Source: an uncultured Muribaculaceae bacterium
GTDB lineage: Bacteria; Bacteroidota; Bacteroidia; Bacteroidales; Muribaculaceae
Assembly: GCA_910579675.1 (NCBI GenBank)
Contig: CAJTUF010000005.1
Span: forward strand, 94,553-158,552
Length of the DNA stretch: 64,000 nt
Direction of reading: 5' to 3'
The position numbers and the translations under genes were made by a program. The notes beneath the pieces were generated by a model. That model was not told where the DNA came from, did no database searches, and saw only the letters and a program-made list of their open reading frames with translations. The number at the start of each line of letters is the position of its first letter. Within the stretch, counting starts at the first letter, position 1. This document shows positions 26,210-35,277 of the stretch, piece by piece.

Positions 26210-27478
26210 ATGGAACTTAAGAGAGTAGTAGTGACAGGCCTCGGCGCCATAACCCCTCTGGGCAATGATGTCGAGACCACCTGGACCGCCGCCCTTGAAG
26301 GCAAAAGCGGTGCAGCACCTATCACACACTTCGACGCCTCGAAGTTTAAGACTCAGTTTGCCTGCGAGGTAAAGGGCTTCAACGCCGCCGACCATATCGA
26401 CCGCAAGAAACTCCGTCAGCTCGACCTCTACGCCCAGTATGCGCTCGTGGCCTCCCGTCAGGCCGTGGCCGACTCCGGCCTGGAGGAGGCTCCCAACCTC
26501 GACCGCAACCGGGTAGGCGTTATCGTAGCCGCCGGTATCGGCGGCCTCCACACCTTCGAGGAGGAAGCCGGTTACTATGCGCTCAATGAAGAGAAGGGTC
26601 CCAAATACAACCCCTTCTTCATCCCCAAGATGATCGCCGACATCGCTTCCGGCCATGTGTCGATGGAGTATGGCTACCACGGCCCCAACTACGGCGTGGT
26701 GAGCGCCTGCGCTTCGTCGAACAACGCCATCATCGACGCGTTCAATTATATCCGCCTCGGCAAGGCCGACGCTTTCGTCACCGGCGGTTCTGAGGCTGCC
26801 ATTTTCCCTGCCGGCGTAGGTGGCTTCAACGCCATGCACGCCCTCTCTACCCGCAACGACTCTCCCGAGACCGCCTCGCGCCCCTTCTCGGCTTCGCGCG
26901 ACGGTTTTGTGATGGGCGAAGGCGCTGCAATCCTCGTCCTTGAGGAGCTTGAACACGCCAAGGCACGCGGTGCCAAGATCTATGCCGAAGTGGTTGGCGG
27001 CGGCATGAGCGCCGACGCTCACCACCTCACCGCAACCCACCCCGAGGGTCTCGGAGCCATACTCTCCATGAAGATGGCCCTCGAAGACGCCGACATGAAG
27101 CCCGAGGATATCGACTACATAAATGTCCACGGCACCTCAACCCCCGTGGGCGACGTAAGCGAGGTCAAGGCTATCAAGGAGCTCTTCGGCGAAAACGCCT
27201 ACAAGCTCAACATCTCGTCGACCAAGTCGATGACCGGACACCTCCTCGGTGCCACCGGTGCCCTTGAAGCTCTCTTCAGCATCAAGGCTGTGGAAAACGA
27301 TATCGTGCCCCCCACCATCAACCACGCCGACGACGATCTCGACGAAAACATCGACTACAACCTCAACTTCACCTTCAACAAGGCTCAGAAGCGCACCGTG
27401 CGCACCGCACTCTCCAATGCCTTCGGTTTCGGCGGCCACAACGCCACCGTGATCGTGAAGAAGTACGAAGGCGACTGA
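26210..27478 (+). CDS. fabF: 3-oxoacyl-ACP synthase II (KAS II)
   Basis: 422 residues. It condenses malonyl-ACP with acyl-ACP during chain elongation. Standard N-terminus MELKRVVVTGLGAITPLGND; the active-site cysteine lies in SACASSNNAI (where TACAS is usual), the first histidine in NVHGTSTPVGD, the conserved lysine in STKSMTGHLLGATGA, and the second histidine in that same block. C-terminal AFGFGGHNATVIV is typical. It pairs with the upstream acpP, the common arrangement. Confidence 0.97.
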   Translation: MELKRVVVTGLGAITPLGNDVETTWTAALEGKSGAAPITHFDASKFKTQFACEVKGFNAADHIDRKKLRQLDLYAQYALVASRQAVADSGLEEAPNLDRNRVGVIVAAGIGGLHTFEEEAGYYALNEEKGPKYNPFFIPKMIADIASGHVSMEYGYHGPNYGVVSACASSNNAIIDAFNYIRLGKADAFVTGGSEAAIFPAGVGGFNAMHALSTRNDSPETASRPFSASRDGFVMGEGAAILVLEELEHAKARGAKIYAEVVGGGMSADAHHLTATHPEGLGAILSMKMALEDADMKPEDIDYINVHGTSTPVGDVSEVKAIKELFGENAYKLNISSTKSMTGHLLGATGALEALFSIKAVENDIVPPTINHADDDLDENIDYNLNFTFNKAQKRTVRTALSNAFGFGGHNATVIVKKYEGD

Positions 27479-27524
27479 TCGCCACCCTCCTGCACTAAGG
27501 AATCCCATCTACCCTTATAGTGTG

Positions 27525-27566
27525 AGTCTCCGGTTGCCGGCAACGGCGATCGGGGACTTTTCTTTT
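27525..27566 (+). terminator. Terminator downstream of fabF
   Basis: AGTCTCCG (27525-27532) pairs with CGGGGACT (27551-27558, one G-T pair), followed by TTTCTTTT, in the gap between convergent fabF and recG. Confidence 0.7.
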
Positions 27567-27581
27567 ATCCTAACTCAGGGA

Positions 27582-29678
27582 TCAGCTGATGCGGCCCCAG
27601 TCGAAGGCGCGGTCGAAGCGGCGGCGCATCTCGGTGCGTAGCAGGCCCGAAGTGAGGTCGGGATCGGCGTCGAGCACCTCTCCGGCAGCGGTGCGGGCCG
27701 CCGCCACTATGTCGCCATCGTGGGTGAGCGATGCCACCTTGAGCTCCACGGGCAAGCCGCTCTGGAGCGTACCCTCCATATCGCCGGGGCCACGCATCTT
27801 CAGATCGGCCTCCGCCACCACAAATCCGTCGGTGGTCGAGGTCATCACTTCAAGGCGCTTGCGAGTCTCCGAGGCGAGCTTCATTTTCGACATCAGTATG
27901 CAGTAGCTCTTGGCAGCTCCTCGCCCCACGCGTCCGCGCAACTGATGAAGCTGACTGAGGCCGAAACGCTCGGCGTTCTCTATCACCATCACCGAGGCGT
28001 TGGGCACATTAACTCCCACCTCTATCACCGTGGTGGCCACGAGGATATGGGCCTTATGCTCGGCAAACTGCTTCATCTGCCATTCCTTCTCGGCCGGTTT
28101 GAGAGCGCCGTGGACCATCGCCACCTTGTAGTCGCGGAATATCTCGCGGATCTCCTCATACCCCTCCTCTACGGAGTGGAGCTCGCTCTTGTCGTTTTCC
28201 TTTATGGCGGGATAGACTATATATATCTGCCTCCCCTCCCGCAGCTGGGCGCCGATGGAGCGGTAGACATCCATACGCTGCTCCTCGTAGCGCAGGAGAG
28301 TGGTGACAGGCTTGCGCCCCGGGGGCAGCTCGTCGATCACCGACACGTCGAGATCGCCATATACGGTCATGGCCAGGGTGCGGGGTATGGGTGTGGCCGT
28401 CATGACCAGCACATGGGGCGGGATAAAATTCTTTTTCCACAGACGCGCCCTCTGGGCAACGCCGAAGCGGTGTTGCTCGTCGATCACGGCCAATCCGAGC
28501 TCTCTGAACACCACTCCCTCCTCGATCAGCGCATGGGTGCCCACGAGGATATGCAGCGAGCCGTCGCGGAGCTGAGTGTCGATTATGTCGCGCTCCTTGC
28601 GTCGCGTCGATCCGGTGAGCAGGCGTATGTTGATGCCGAGGGGAGCCACGAGGTCATGGAGGGTCTCATAGTGCTGGGTGGCCAGAATCTCGGTTGGCGC
28701 CATGAGGCAGGCCTGCTTGCCATTGTCGAGAGCTATGAGCATGGCAAAAAGCGCCACGAGTGTCTTGCCCGACCCTACATCGCCCTGCACCAGGCGGTTC
28801 ATCTGGCGCCCGGTGATGGTGTCGGCATGAATCTCTTTTATCACCCTCTTCTGCGCGCCTGTGAGCGGAAAGGGGAGCATCTCGCTGTAGAAGCGGTTGA
28901 AGTAGCGGCCTATCCGCGGGAAGCGGTAGCCCTCGGTGGCGGCTTTGCGCCTCCGTCCATAGAGCTGGATATTGAGCTGGAGATAGAATAGCTCCTCAAA
29001 CTTGAGTCGGTAGCGGGCTTGCTCAAGCACCTTGGCCGAGGATGGGTTATGGACTGTTGCCATAGCCTCGCGCAGTCCCATCAGGCGACAGCGCGATATG
29101 ATCTCTGGAGGCAGAGTCTCGGTCATCGAAGGCAAGAGCGCCCCGAGCACCCCCTGCACCCATGTGAAGATGGTGCGCGAGGTGATGCCGGCATTGCGCA
29201 GCCGCTCGGTGAGCGGATACACTCCCCTCAACCCTCCCGCCGCTGTGGCCACGGAGCCGGGGGTGTCGACTTCGGGATGGACCATGCTCCACCGGCCCGA
29301 CGCCTTGAAGAGTGTGGGCTTGCCAAAGATGATATACTCTGTGTTGGGAAGATACGCCTTGCGGATCCCTTCGATGCGGCGGAACCATATCACCTCCATT
29401 GTCGACCGTCCGTCGGAAAAGAGGCCTACAAGGCGCCGCTTGGCACCCTCGCCCTGCACGGTGAAGGTGACAAACCGGCCTTTGACCTGAACCGAGGGCA
29501 TCTGATCGCCCGAAAAATCCTCGATGAGCTGAAATGAAGTGCGGTCGAGATACGACGAGGGGAAGTGGGTGGCCATGTCGCCGTAGGTTTGAATGCTGAG
29601 CTCCTTGGCAAGCATCTTGGCGCGCGTAGGCCCCACGCCCTTCAGATACATTATATCGGTAGTCGCGGCAACGTACAT
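27582..29678 (-). CDS. recG: ATP-dependent DNA helicase RecG
   Basis: 698 residues, full length. It drives fork regression and branch migration. An N-terminal HhH-like segment (LKGVGPTRAKML) and a wedge/OB domain are followed by the helicase core: RLVQGDVGSGKT (Walker A), APTEILA, the DEQH box VIDEQHRFGV, TATPIPRTLA, VYPAIKENDKSE, and motif VI QLRGRVGRG. The TRG-like segment is at the C-terminus. It starts 11 nt after ispD and ends the GH20-ispD-recG leftward operon. Confidence 0.97.
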   Translation of the reverse strand: MYVAATTDIMYLKGVGPTRAKMLAKELSIQTYGDMATHFPSSYLDRTSFQLIEDFSGDQMPSVQVKGRFVTFTVQGEGAKRRLVGLFSDGRSTMEVIWFRRIEGIRKAYLPNTEYIIFGKPTLFKASGRWSMVHPEVDTPGSVATAAGGLRGVYPLTERLRNAGITSRTIFTWVQGVLGALLPSMTETLPPEIISRCRLMGLREAMATVHNPSSAKVLEQARYRLKFEELFYLQLNIQLYGRRRKAATEGYRFPRIGRYFNRFYSEMLPFPLTGAQKRVIKEIHADTITGRQMNRLVQGDVGSGKTLVALFAMLIALDNGKQACLMAPTEILATQHYETLHDLVAPLGINIRLLTGSTRRKERDIIDTQLRDGSLHILVGTHALIEEGVVFRELGLAVIDEQHRFGVAQRARLWKKNFIPPHVLVMTATPIPRTLAMTVYGDLDVSVIDELPPGRKPVTTLLRYEEQRMDVYRSIGAQLREGRQIYIVYPAIKENDKSELHSVEEGYEEIREIFRDYKVAMVHGALKPAEKEWQMKQFAEHKAHILVATTVIEVGVNVPNASVMVIENAERFGLSQLHQLRGRVGRGAAKSYCILMSKMKLASETRKRLEVMTSTTDGFVVAEADLKMRGPGDMEGTLQSGLPVELKVASLTHDGDIVAAARTAAGEVLDADPDLTSGLLRTEMRRRFDRAFDWGRIS

Positions 29679-29689
29679 ATGTCTATCGG

Positions 29690-30397
29690 TCAGCGCCGGT
29701 GGCCGAGGATTATCTCGGCTCGCTCTATGTCGGTGGGATGAGTGATCTTGATATTTGACGGATCACCGGCCACGAGTGCGGGCCCTTCGCCGCAAAAGAC
29801 CTCTACAACCGATGCGTCGTCGGTGAGCATGGGGTCAGATGGATCGGCTGCATCATAGGCCACACGCAGCAACCGGGCTGGAAATGCCTGAGGAGTCTGA
29901 ACAGCACGGTAGCCGGAGCGCGCAACAGCTTCGGTGCCTCCCCCGGGGAGAAGCCTGCGTATCGAGTCGGTGAGCTCCACCACGGGGATAGCGCCGCAGC
30001 TGCCCGGGCGCGAGGCCGCCTCGACAAGCCTGTCAACCACTGCAGGGGTAATCAGGGGGCGGGCTCCGTCGTGGATGGTGATCACATCAGCCTCCATCCG
30101 GGCCGTGGCTCTGAGGGCATTGGCCACGGTGGCGGCGCGGGTAGGGCCGCCCGCAGCTATCATGGCAGCTCCGGTCGGGCCATATGCAACCTCAATCTTC
30201 TCCCACACCGGAATCATGGGGGCGCTTATCGCCACAACAATCCTGTCGTCGGGCCCGGAGGCGCGACGCATGGCCTCGATAGTGTGGACTATCACCGGGC
30301 GCCCCGCCATGAGGCAGAACTGCTTGGGCAGGTCGGCGCCAAAGCGCGAGCCGCTACCGGCCGCCACAATGATATGAAGACTCCTTATTCCGCTCAT
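29690..30397 (-). CDS. ispD: 2-C-methyl-D-erythritol 4-phosphate cytidylyltransferase
   Basis: 235 residues. It makes CDP-methylerythritol from MEP and CTP, two steps after Dxr. Nucleotide-binding loop VAAGSGSRFGADLPKQF near the N-terminus, IHDGARPLI, and the C-terminal NIKITHPTDIERAE signature are present. It lies 5 nt after the GH20 stop and 11 nt before recG, so it is co-transcribed with both. Confidence 0.96.
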   Translation of the reverse strand: MSGIRSLHIIVAAGSGSRFGADLPKQFCLMAGRPVIVHTIEAMRRASGPDDRIVVAISAPMIPVWEKIEVAYGPTGAAMIAAGGPTRAATVANALRATARMEADVITIHDGARPLITPAVVDRLVEAASRPGSCGAIPVVELTDSIRRLLPGGGTEAVARSGYRAVQTPQAFPARLLRVAYDAADPSDPMLTDDASVVEVFCGEGPALVAGDPSNIKITHPTDIERAEIILGHRR

Positions 30398-30402
30398 GAT
30401 TG

Positions 30403-32481
30403 TTATTTCATGTCGGGCGCAGGCGAATCGAGCGAGGCGTCGGGGTCATAGACTATGCCGTCGAGAGCGTGACGTCCGTCGGGATCGGTCACCACAAAAG
30501 TAAACTGCCACTTGTCGCGTCCGGCGCCATTGCTTCCGTTGTGGGGCAGGCGCATGAACACCCTGTTCCAACCCTTGCGCAGATGTATCTTCTCGGCGGG
30601 GCGGGCTGAAAGGTTTTCGTTTGTCAATCCTATGGTGGCATGATCCTGGGGAACGTCCATATCGGGCTGCTCCCACACCGGTGGGGCGATCTCGGTGCCA
30701 TTGAGCCAGATGCGCGATCCGCGTCGATCCCATTGACCAGCCTCGGCGGTGTGCTCGTTGCCCGAGCGGCTGAAGGTATAGAATTCGATCAGCGCTCCGG
30801 CATCCTGCTCCACGGGCGAGTAGATATTGGTCCAGGCATGTACGGTCACGCTGTCGTTGACCTCCTCAAAGAGGCCCTTCACGATCGGGTGCCAGATATG
30901 GCGAAGGTAGATACCGGCGCCTGCTGCGGGAGTAGAACCGTAAACCACGCCATTCCATTCCACCTCCGTAGGTATGCTTATCGAGTCGCGGTAGAGCTCG
31001 AAAGCTCCCACCACCGACGGGTCGCCGCCATTGCTCATCTGATAACCTACATTCCACTTCACATCGGTCTGCCTGACATAGGGTATCGGCTCATCTTTGA
31101 GCGAATGATCCTTGTGGAAGAGGAAGCGGCGCTCCCAGTCGGCAAACTCATCATATTCGGGTCCCGACACAGGGAGGGTGGTGCCGCCCTCCTCGATATA
31201 ACTTTCGCCGCCGCCTGCCCATGCACGCTCGGCCGAGGCAAGCACGCTGGCATAAAAATTGTTCTGGTTGATGATATCATCCTGCGTGGGCACCTTGGTG
31301 TCGTTCCAGATAGCAGTGATGGTGCCGGCTATATCTTCATTGCCTGTCTGGGATCCGAAGATGGTCGACTTGTATATGCCCACCACATCGGCAAACACGT
31401 CGAAGTGGTTGATATAATTATAGCGCATATCAACATTGGGAATACCCTTTACAAGTCGGCCGGAGGTTGCCCAGTTGGTCACCATATCGACCGGAATCAC
31501 AGCCGGATCAACCAGCTTGCTCGGGCGATTGTAGGTGTTCCATATTATCACCTTGCGTCCGAGTCCGGCTGTGTACTCGGCCATGTCGATGATAAAGCTG
31601 TCGTCGAAATTTTTCTCATCTCCACCTATATGGATATACGGGGCGAGAGGAAATGCCTCGGCCACCTCGACAAGGATGGTGCGGAGTGCATCCTTGCCCT
31701 CCTGACTAAGCATCGAAAATCCCATGGCGCGGTCAAACACAGCGCTGTGGCCCGGCATATCAATCTCAGGGATGATGGTCACACCGCGCTCGGCGGCATA
31801 CCGCTCCAGCTCCCGGCACTCCTCCTGAGTGTAGTACATCCCCGGATAGCGGGTCATATACTCGGCCGAGGTAAGCTGAGGAAAGCTCTTCACCTCAAAG
31901 CGCCACGCCTGATTTTCCGTCAGATGCCAGTGGAAAGTGTTGATTTTAAACGCGCTGAGCAGATCAATCTCTTTCTTGAGCTCATCAATGGATATAAACG
32001 AGCGGCCCACATCGTGGAGAAAACCTCTGAGCTTGAACGCAGGCCAATCGGTCACAGTCACCGTCGCTATTCCTTCGGGAGCATCAAGCGCCAGCTGCGA
32101 CAATGTCTGGGCCGCACGCACCACGCCCATGCTCTCGGGAGCCGTGATTCTGATCCCCTCCGGACTCACTTCAAGGCGATAAGCCTCATCGGGATAGCCG
32201 GCGAGAGTATAGTCGGAAGCACCTTCCACCGGAGCAGTGACAACAGTTACCGGCAGTCCCCCCTTTTCCTCCTTATAGCCCGCCTCGGCAATAGCCCTGC
32301 GCAGCGCCGGGGTAGAGGTGGGGTCGGTGATAGTCACCTTGCTTCCAATGGGCAATACGCCCTTACCTGTTTCGACATGCTTGGGGCGCGGAAGCAGATC
32401 GCCGGGGCCTGCGAGGGCCGACGACGGCACTATGGCTAAAGCCAGTGCGGCTGTTATTGACTTGATTGTCCTGTTTTTCAT
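30403..32481 (-). CDS. GH20 beta-N-acetylhexosaminidase, exported
   Basis: 692 residues from ATG 32481 (MKNRTIKSITAALALAIVPSSALA, a clean signal peptide). Domain order: N-terminal GH20b domain (about 30-150), GH20 TIM barrel (about 155-480) starting LRGFLHDVGRSFI, with the catalytic Asp-Glu pair in HIGGDEKNF, and a C-terminal beta-sandwich region. It removes terminal GlcNAc or GalNAc from host glycans or chitobiose-like substrates in the periplasm or at the surface. It heads an operon with ispD and recG, has a well-spaced promoter at 32503-32534, and has no SusCD neighbours. Confidence 0.94.
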   Translation of the reverse strand: MKNRTIKSITAALALAIVPSSALAGPGDLLPRPKHVETGKGVLPIGSKVTITDPTSTPALRRAIAEAGYKEEKGGLPVTVVTAPVEGASDYTLAGYPDEAYRLEVSPEGIRITAPESMGVVRAAQTLSQLALDAPEGIATVTVTDWPAFKLRGFLHDVGRSFISIDELKKEIDLLSAFKINTFHWHLTENQAWRFEVKSFPQLTSAEYMTRYPGMYYTQEECRELERYAAERGVTIIPEIDMPGHSAVFDRAMGFSMLSQEGKDALRTILVEVAEAFPLAPYIHIGGDEKNFDDSFIIDMAEYTAGLGRKVIIWNTYNRPSKLVDPAVIPVDMVTNWATSGRLVKGIPNVDMRYNYINHFDVFADVVGIYKSTIFGSQTGNEDIAGTITAIWNDTKVPTQDDIINQNNFYASVLASAERAWAGGGESYIEEGGTTLPVSGPEYDEFADWERRFLFHKDHSLKDEPIPYVRQTDVKWNVGYQMSNGGDPSVVGAFELYRDSISIPTEVEWNGVVYGSTPAAGAGIYLRHIWHPIVKGLFEEVNDSVTVHAWTNIYSPVEQDAGALIEFYTFSRSGNEHTAEAGQWDRRGSRIWLNGTEIAPPVWEQPDMDVPQDHATIGLTNENLSARPAEKIHLRKGWNRVFMRLPHNGSNGAGRDKWQFTFVVTDPDGRHALDGIVYDPDASLDSPAPDMK

Positions 32482-32502
32482 GCGTCTGAATCGATATTTC
32501 TG

Positions 32503-32534
32503 CAAATATAAGCAAAATATCAGAGCTATCGCAA
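32503..32534 (-). promoter_or_regulatory. Promoter of the GH20-ispD-recG operon
   Basis: Minus-strand -33 TTG (32532-32534), 21-nt spacer and -7 TATATTTG (32503-32510), 21 nt upstream of the start codon. Confidence 0.6.
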
Positions 32535-32547
32535 CATGACCTCGCAA

Positions 32548-32588
32548 AAAAACATCGGCCCCGTCGTCGCGACGGGGCCGATGTTTTT
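32548..32588. terminator. Bidirectional intrinsic terminator
   Basis: 18-bp perfect arms (32548-32565 and 32571-32588) with a 5-nt loop, flanked by an A-run on the left and a T-run on the right, so it can stop transcription in both directions. It sits between divergent promoters, not after a gene, which is unusual. Confidence 0.8.
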
Positions 32589-32725
32589 AACCTTAAATCT
32601 AATACCATGAAAAAACACAGTGCATATATCTTGTGTATCTGCTTTCAAAACACGCGGCAGTGCAAAAGGTTTAGGGGTTATCTGTGTTTAACTTTCTTTA
32701 ACACTACGCGCGTCTTTAAAATTTG

Positions 32726-32733
32726 TAATTTTG
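32726..32733 (+). promoter_or_regulatory. -7 box of the OmpR-type two-component operon
   Basis: TAATTTTG, about 165 nt upstream of the regulator ATG, implying a long leader. Confidence 0.45.
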
Positions 32734-32898
32734 GAGCGGAGAAAGCCTCGGCGACGTCACACGACGGCCTCCGGTGCCGCATCCATCCTATAATATCTAT
32801 CACTTATTCACCGTATTGCGCAAAAGGGGTACGGATCAACACTGCCATTGACCCGGCTATCTGCTGCCCTCCCCTCTCCGCTACGCCCATTTACCCTA

Positions 32899-33612
32899 AT
32901 GAGAACCCGCATATTAGTCATCGACGACGAAGAGGCCCTCTGCGAGATATTGAAATACAATCTCGAGAAAGAGGGCTACGAGGTCGATACAGCCTACAGC
33001 GCTGAGGAAGCCCTCGAGATGGACCTCACAGTCTACTCCCTTCTAATCGTTGACATCATGATGGAACGCCTCAGTGGATTTGACTTCGCCAAGCAGATCC
33101 GTTGGGACGGTTCACCCACCGAATCAATTCCTATCATTTTCTGCTCTGCCCTCAACGGCGAAGACGACACTGTGATGGGACTCAATATCGGAGCCGACGA
33201 TTATATCACCAAGCCATTTGTAATATCCGAAGTGCTCGCCCGCGTGAGAGCCGTCCTGCGCCGCAGCATGGCTTTCAGGCCAGTCGCTGCTCCTCAGGAA
33301 AAAGATATATACGAGCCCGACATCGTATTTAAAGATCTCCGGATCGACCAGAACGAGAAGCTCTGCTTTCTCGGCGATCAGGAATTGGCTCTCACCAAGA
33401 CCGAATTTGACCTCCTGCAATTTTTCCTCTCCCACCGCAACCGCATCTACTCGCGCGAAGAGATCATTCAGCAAGTATGGGCCAAGGACATGGTGGTGAC
33501 CAATCGCGCCATCGACACCAATATAGCACGTCTCCGTAAAAAAATTGGCGAGTACGGCAACAACATCGTGACCCGCCTTGGCTTCGGCTATGGCTTCAAA
33601 GAAACGAATTAG
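32899..33612 (+). CDS. Response regulator, OmpR/PhoB family
   Basis: 237 residues from ATG 32899 (MRTRILVIDDEEALCEILKYNL). Receiver domain with acidic pair D9/D10 (IDDEE), the acceptor Asp in LLIVDIMMERLSG (about D53) and the lysine in DYITKPF. The C-terminal winged helix (about 145-237) shows TKTEFDLLQFFLSH..YSREEI and VTNRAIDTNIARLRKKI. The downstream kinase overlaps its end by 23 nt. Target genes are not evident. Confidence 0.93.
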   Translation: MRTRILVIDDEEALCEILKYNLEKEGYEVDTAYSAEEALEMDLTVYSLLIVDIMMERLSGFDFAKQIRWDGSPTESIPIIFCSALNGEDDTVMGLNIGADDYITKPFVISEVLARVRAVLRRSMAFRPVAAPQEKDIYEPDIVFKDLRIDQNEKLCFLGDQELALTKTEFDLLQFFLSHRNRIYSREEIIQQVWAKDMVVTNRAIDTNIARLRKKIGEYGNNIVTRLGFGYGFKETN

Positions 33613-35116
33613 TTATCGCTGGAAGCTTTTTCTCCCCATCGTAGGGATGATGTGGCTCCTTATGGTGGTGCTCGTGATATACCACTATAAGAACATAGCC
33701 GACTACAGGGCCGACGCAGTGAGGGCGCAGCTCTCGCTGGTCAACAACCGCATCATAGCCGCCTACGAGGACGACATCGACATCCAGCCATTTCTCAACT
33801 TCATCGAGCGATATTTTGAAGATTCGGTGCTCGATGAAGTCATGGTCACAGTCACCGACAATGTGACCGGCGACACCATACAGTCGATCGGCCCCACACC
33901 CGAGGAGATCTCGATAATATCCGAGCAGGAACCGCTCACAGGTGGCTTGGGAAATCCCATCGGGCTTTCGCAGCAGCTGATCTCCGACAAGATGTTTTAT
34001 GTCTCCGCCCGAAAGAGCAACGACGGACGCATCACCGTGCAGACAGCGCTCCCATTCTCGGGCGCGCTGTCCGACTCGCTCCGCAACGAGCCGTCATTCT
34101 GGGTCATAATAGCGCTCATTGCCCTGGCTTTCACCGCAATCGCCTACTTCTCCACTAAATTCCTGTCGCGCAGCGTAAGACTCCTCAAAACCTTTGCCGA
34201 CAATATCGAAAACAATGAGGGCAGCCTCGGCAATCTACCCGACTTCCCCCACGATGAGCTCGGCGACATATCGAGGCGCATCATCGACCTGTATCGCGAG
34301 AAAGCCGATGCCAACGAGCGGTCAGACCGCGAGCACGCTGTGGCCATCCACGCCATCGAGGAGCGAGCCAGAATCAAACGCCAGCTCACCAACAATCTCA
34401 ACCACGAGCTCAAGACTCCCATCGGAGTGATCAGAGGCTATCTCGATACCATCGTTGCTTCGCCCGAGATGGATGCCGCTACAAAAGACCGGTTCATACA
34501 CCGGGCCTACGACAATGTGGAGCGCCTATGCTCAATGCTCGACGATATATCGACCATCACTCGTCTGGAGGAAGGATCAAACAACATAAGCATGACCGAT
34601 GTCGACTTCCACGAACTCGTGTTCAACATTGAGCGCGACCTCGACGCCTCGGGCATCACCGGAAGCATGAAGTTTACCTACAATATCCCGATAAACTGTC
34701 ATGTGCGCGGAAATTCCACACTCCTGTCCGCTCTCGTAAGCAATCTTGCAAAAAACGCTGTGCTCCACTCTCATGGCACCGAGATGGGGCTTCGGCTCAT
34801 CGTGGAGTCGAAAAAATTCTACACCTTCGCTTTCTACGACAACGGCACCGGAGTGGAGAGCGAACACCTGACACGCCTCTTCGAGCGATTCTACCGCATC
34901 GACTCCGGCCGCTCCCGCAAGGTAGGCGGAACAGGCCTCGGACTCCCCATCGTCAAAAACACGGTGGAGTCGCATGGAGGCACCATCTCAGTCCACAACC
35001 GCGCTTCGGGAGGATTGGAATTTATCTTCACCCTTCCAAAGTTTGACACATATATCGACAAGAAATCATCGCGTGGCGACGTCAACGACTCCATCCCCCC
35101 CGACGGCACTCTCTGA
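33590..35116 (+). CDS. Sensor histidine kinase, PhoR/OmpR-partner type
   Basis: 508 residues from ATG 33590 (MASKKRISYRW); another ATG four codons earlier is possible. TM1 at about 11-33, a periplasmic domain of about 150 residues, TM2 at about 180-202, HAMP, then HisKA with phospho-acceptor His in NLNHELKTPIGVI, N-box LVSNLAKNAVLHS, and G-boxes DNGTGVE and GGTGLGLPIV. It starts inside the regulator gene (23-nt overlap), so translation is coupled. The operon ends at the terminator at 35140-35183. Confidence 0.93.
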   Translation: MASKKRISYRWKLFLPIVGMMWLLMVVLVIYHYKNIADYRADAVRAQLSLVNNRIIAAYEDDIDIQPFLNFIERYFEDSVLDEVMVTVTDNVTGDTIQSIGPTPEEISIISEQEPLTGGLGNPIGLSQQLISDKMFYVSARKSNDGRITVQTALPFSGALSDSLRNEPSFWVIIALIALAFTAIAYFSTKFLSRSVRLLKTFADNIENNEGSLGNLPDFPHDELGDISRRIIDLYREKADANERSDREHAVAIHAIEERARIKRQLTNNLNHELKTPIGVIRGYLDTIVASPEMDAATKDRFIHRAYDNVERLCSMLDDISTITRLEEGSNNISMTDVDFHELVFNIERDLDASGITGSMKFTYNIPINCHVRGNSTLLSALVSNLAKNAVLHSHGTEMGLRLIVESKKFYTFAFYDNGTGVESEHLTRLFERFYRIDSGRSRKVGGTGLGLPIVKNTVESHGGTISVHNRASGGLEFIFTLPKFDTYIDKKSSRGDVNDSIPPDGTL

Positions 35117-35139
35117 CACCGCCACATATCCCCATACAG

Positions 35140-35183
35140 AGTTGACCCCGGTTGCATAAAAAAGCAGCCGGGGTCAACTTTTT
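35140..35183 (+). terminator. Terminator of the two-component operon
   Basis: AGTTGACCCCGG (35140-35151) pairs with CCGGGGTCAACT, followed by a T-run ending at 35183. Confidence 0.85.
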
Positions 35184-35210
35184 ATCTCCACAAGATGTTT
35201 CATATACGGA

Positions 35211-35235
35211 TGCCGGAACGCAATCACCCCCGGCA
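35211..35235 (+). promoter_or_regulatory. Small hairpin in the frc leader
   Basis: TGCCGG (35211-35216) and CCGGCA (35230-35235), 13-nt loop, 43 nt before the frc start codon. There is no TAnnTTTG box between the upstream terminator and frc, so the promoter is not recognisable. This may be an operator or a leader stem. Confidence 0.3.
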
Positions 35236-35277
35236 CACAAGCTAAAGAAATCAAAAAAACATACACATCATATACCT

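Larger units (their letters stand above)
32482..32898. other. Intergenic region between GH20 and the two-component genes
   Basis: 417 nt between divergent genes. It contains the GH20 promoter, a very strong bidirectional hairpin (32548-32588), a leader-like stretch ending in an ATG at 32607 whose short frame (MKKHSAYILC...) matches nothing I know, and a TAATTTTG box at 32726-32733 for the rightward regulator. Confidence 0.5.

Noticed and set aside
30640..32439. 599-codon open frame on the plus strand opposite the GH20 gene
   Set aside because: It mirrors the GH20 coding frame in GC-rich DNA, is H/R/G-rich with no recognisable domain, and has no promoter; the GH20 protein on the other strand has full family motifs.
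32607..33005. Short frame MKKHSAYILC... as a small protein or leader peptide
   Set aside because: It runs out of frame into the response regulator, shows no codon run suggesting attenuation, and has no known similarity; kept only as part of the leader-like observation.
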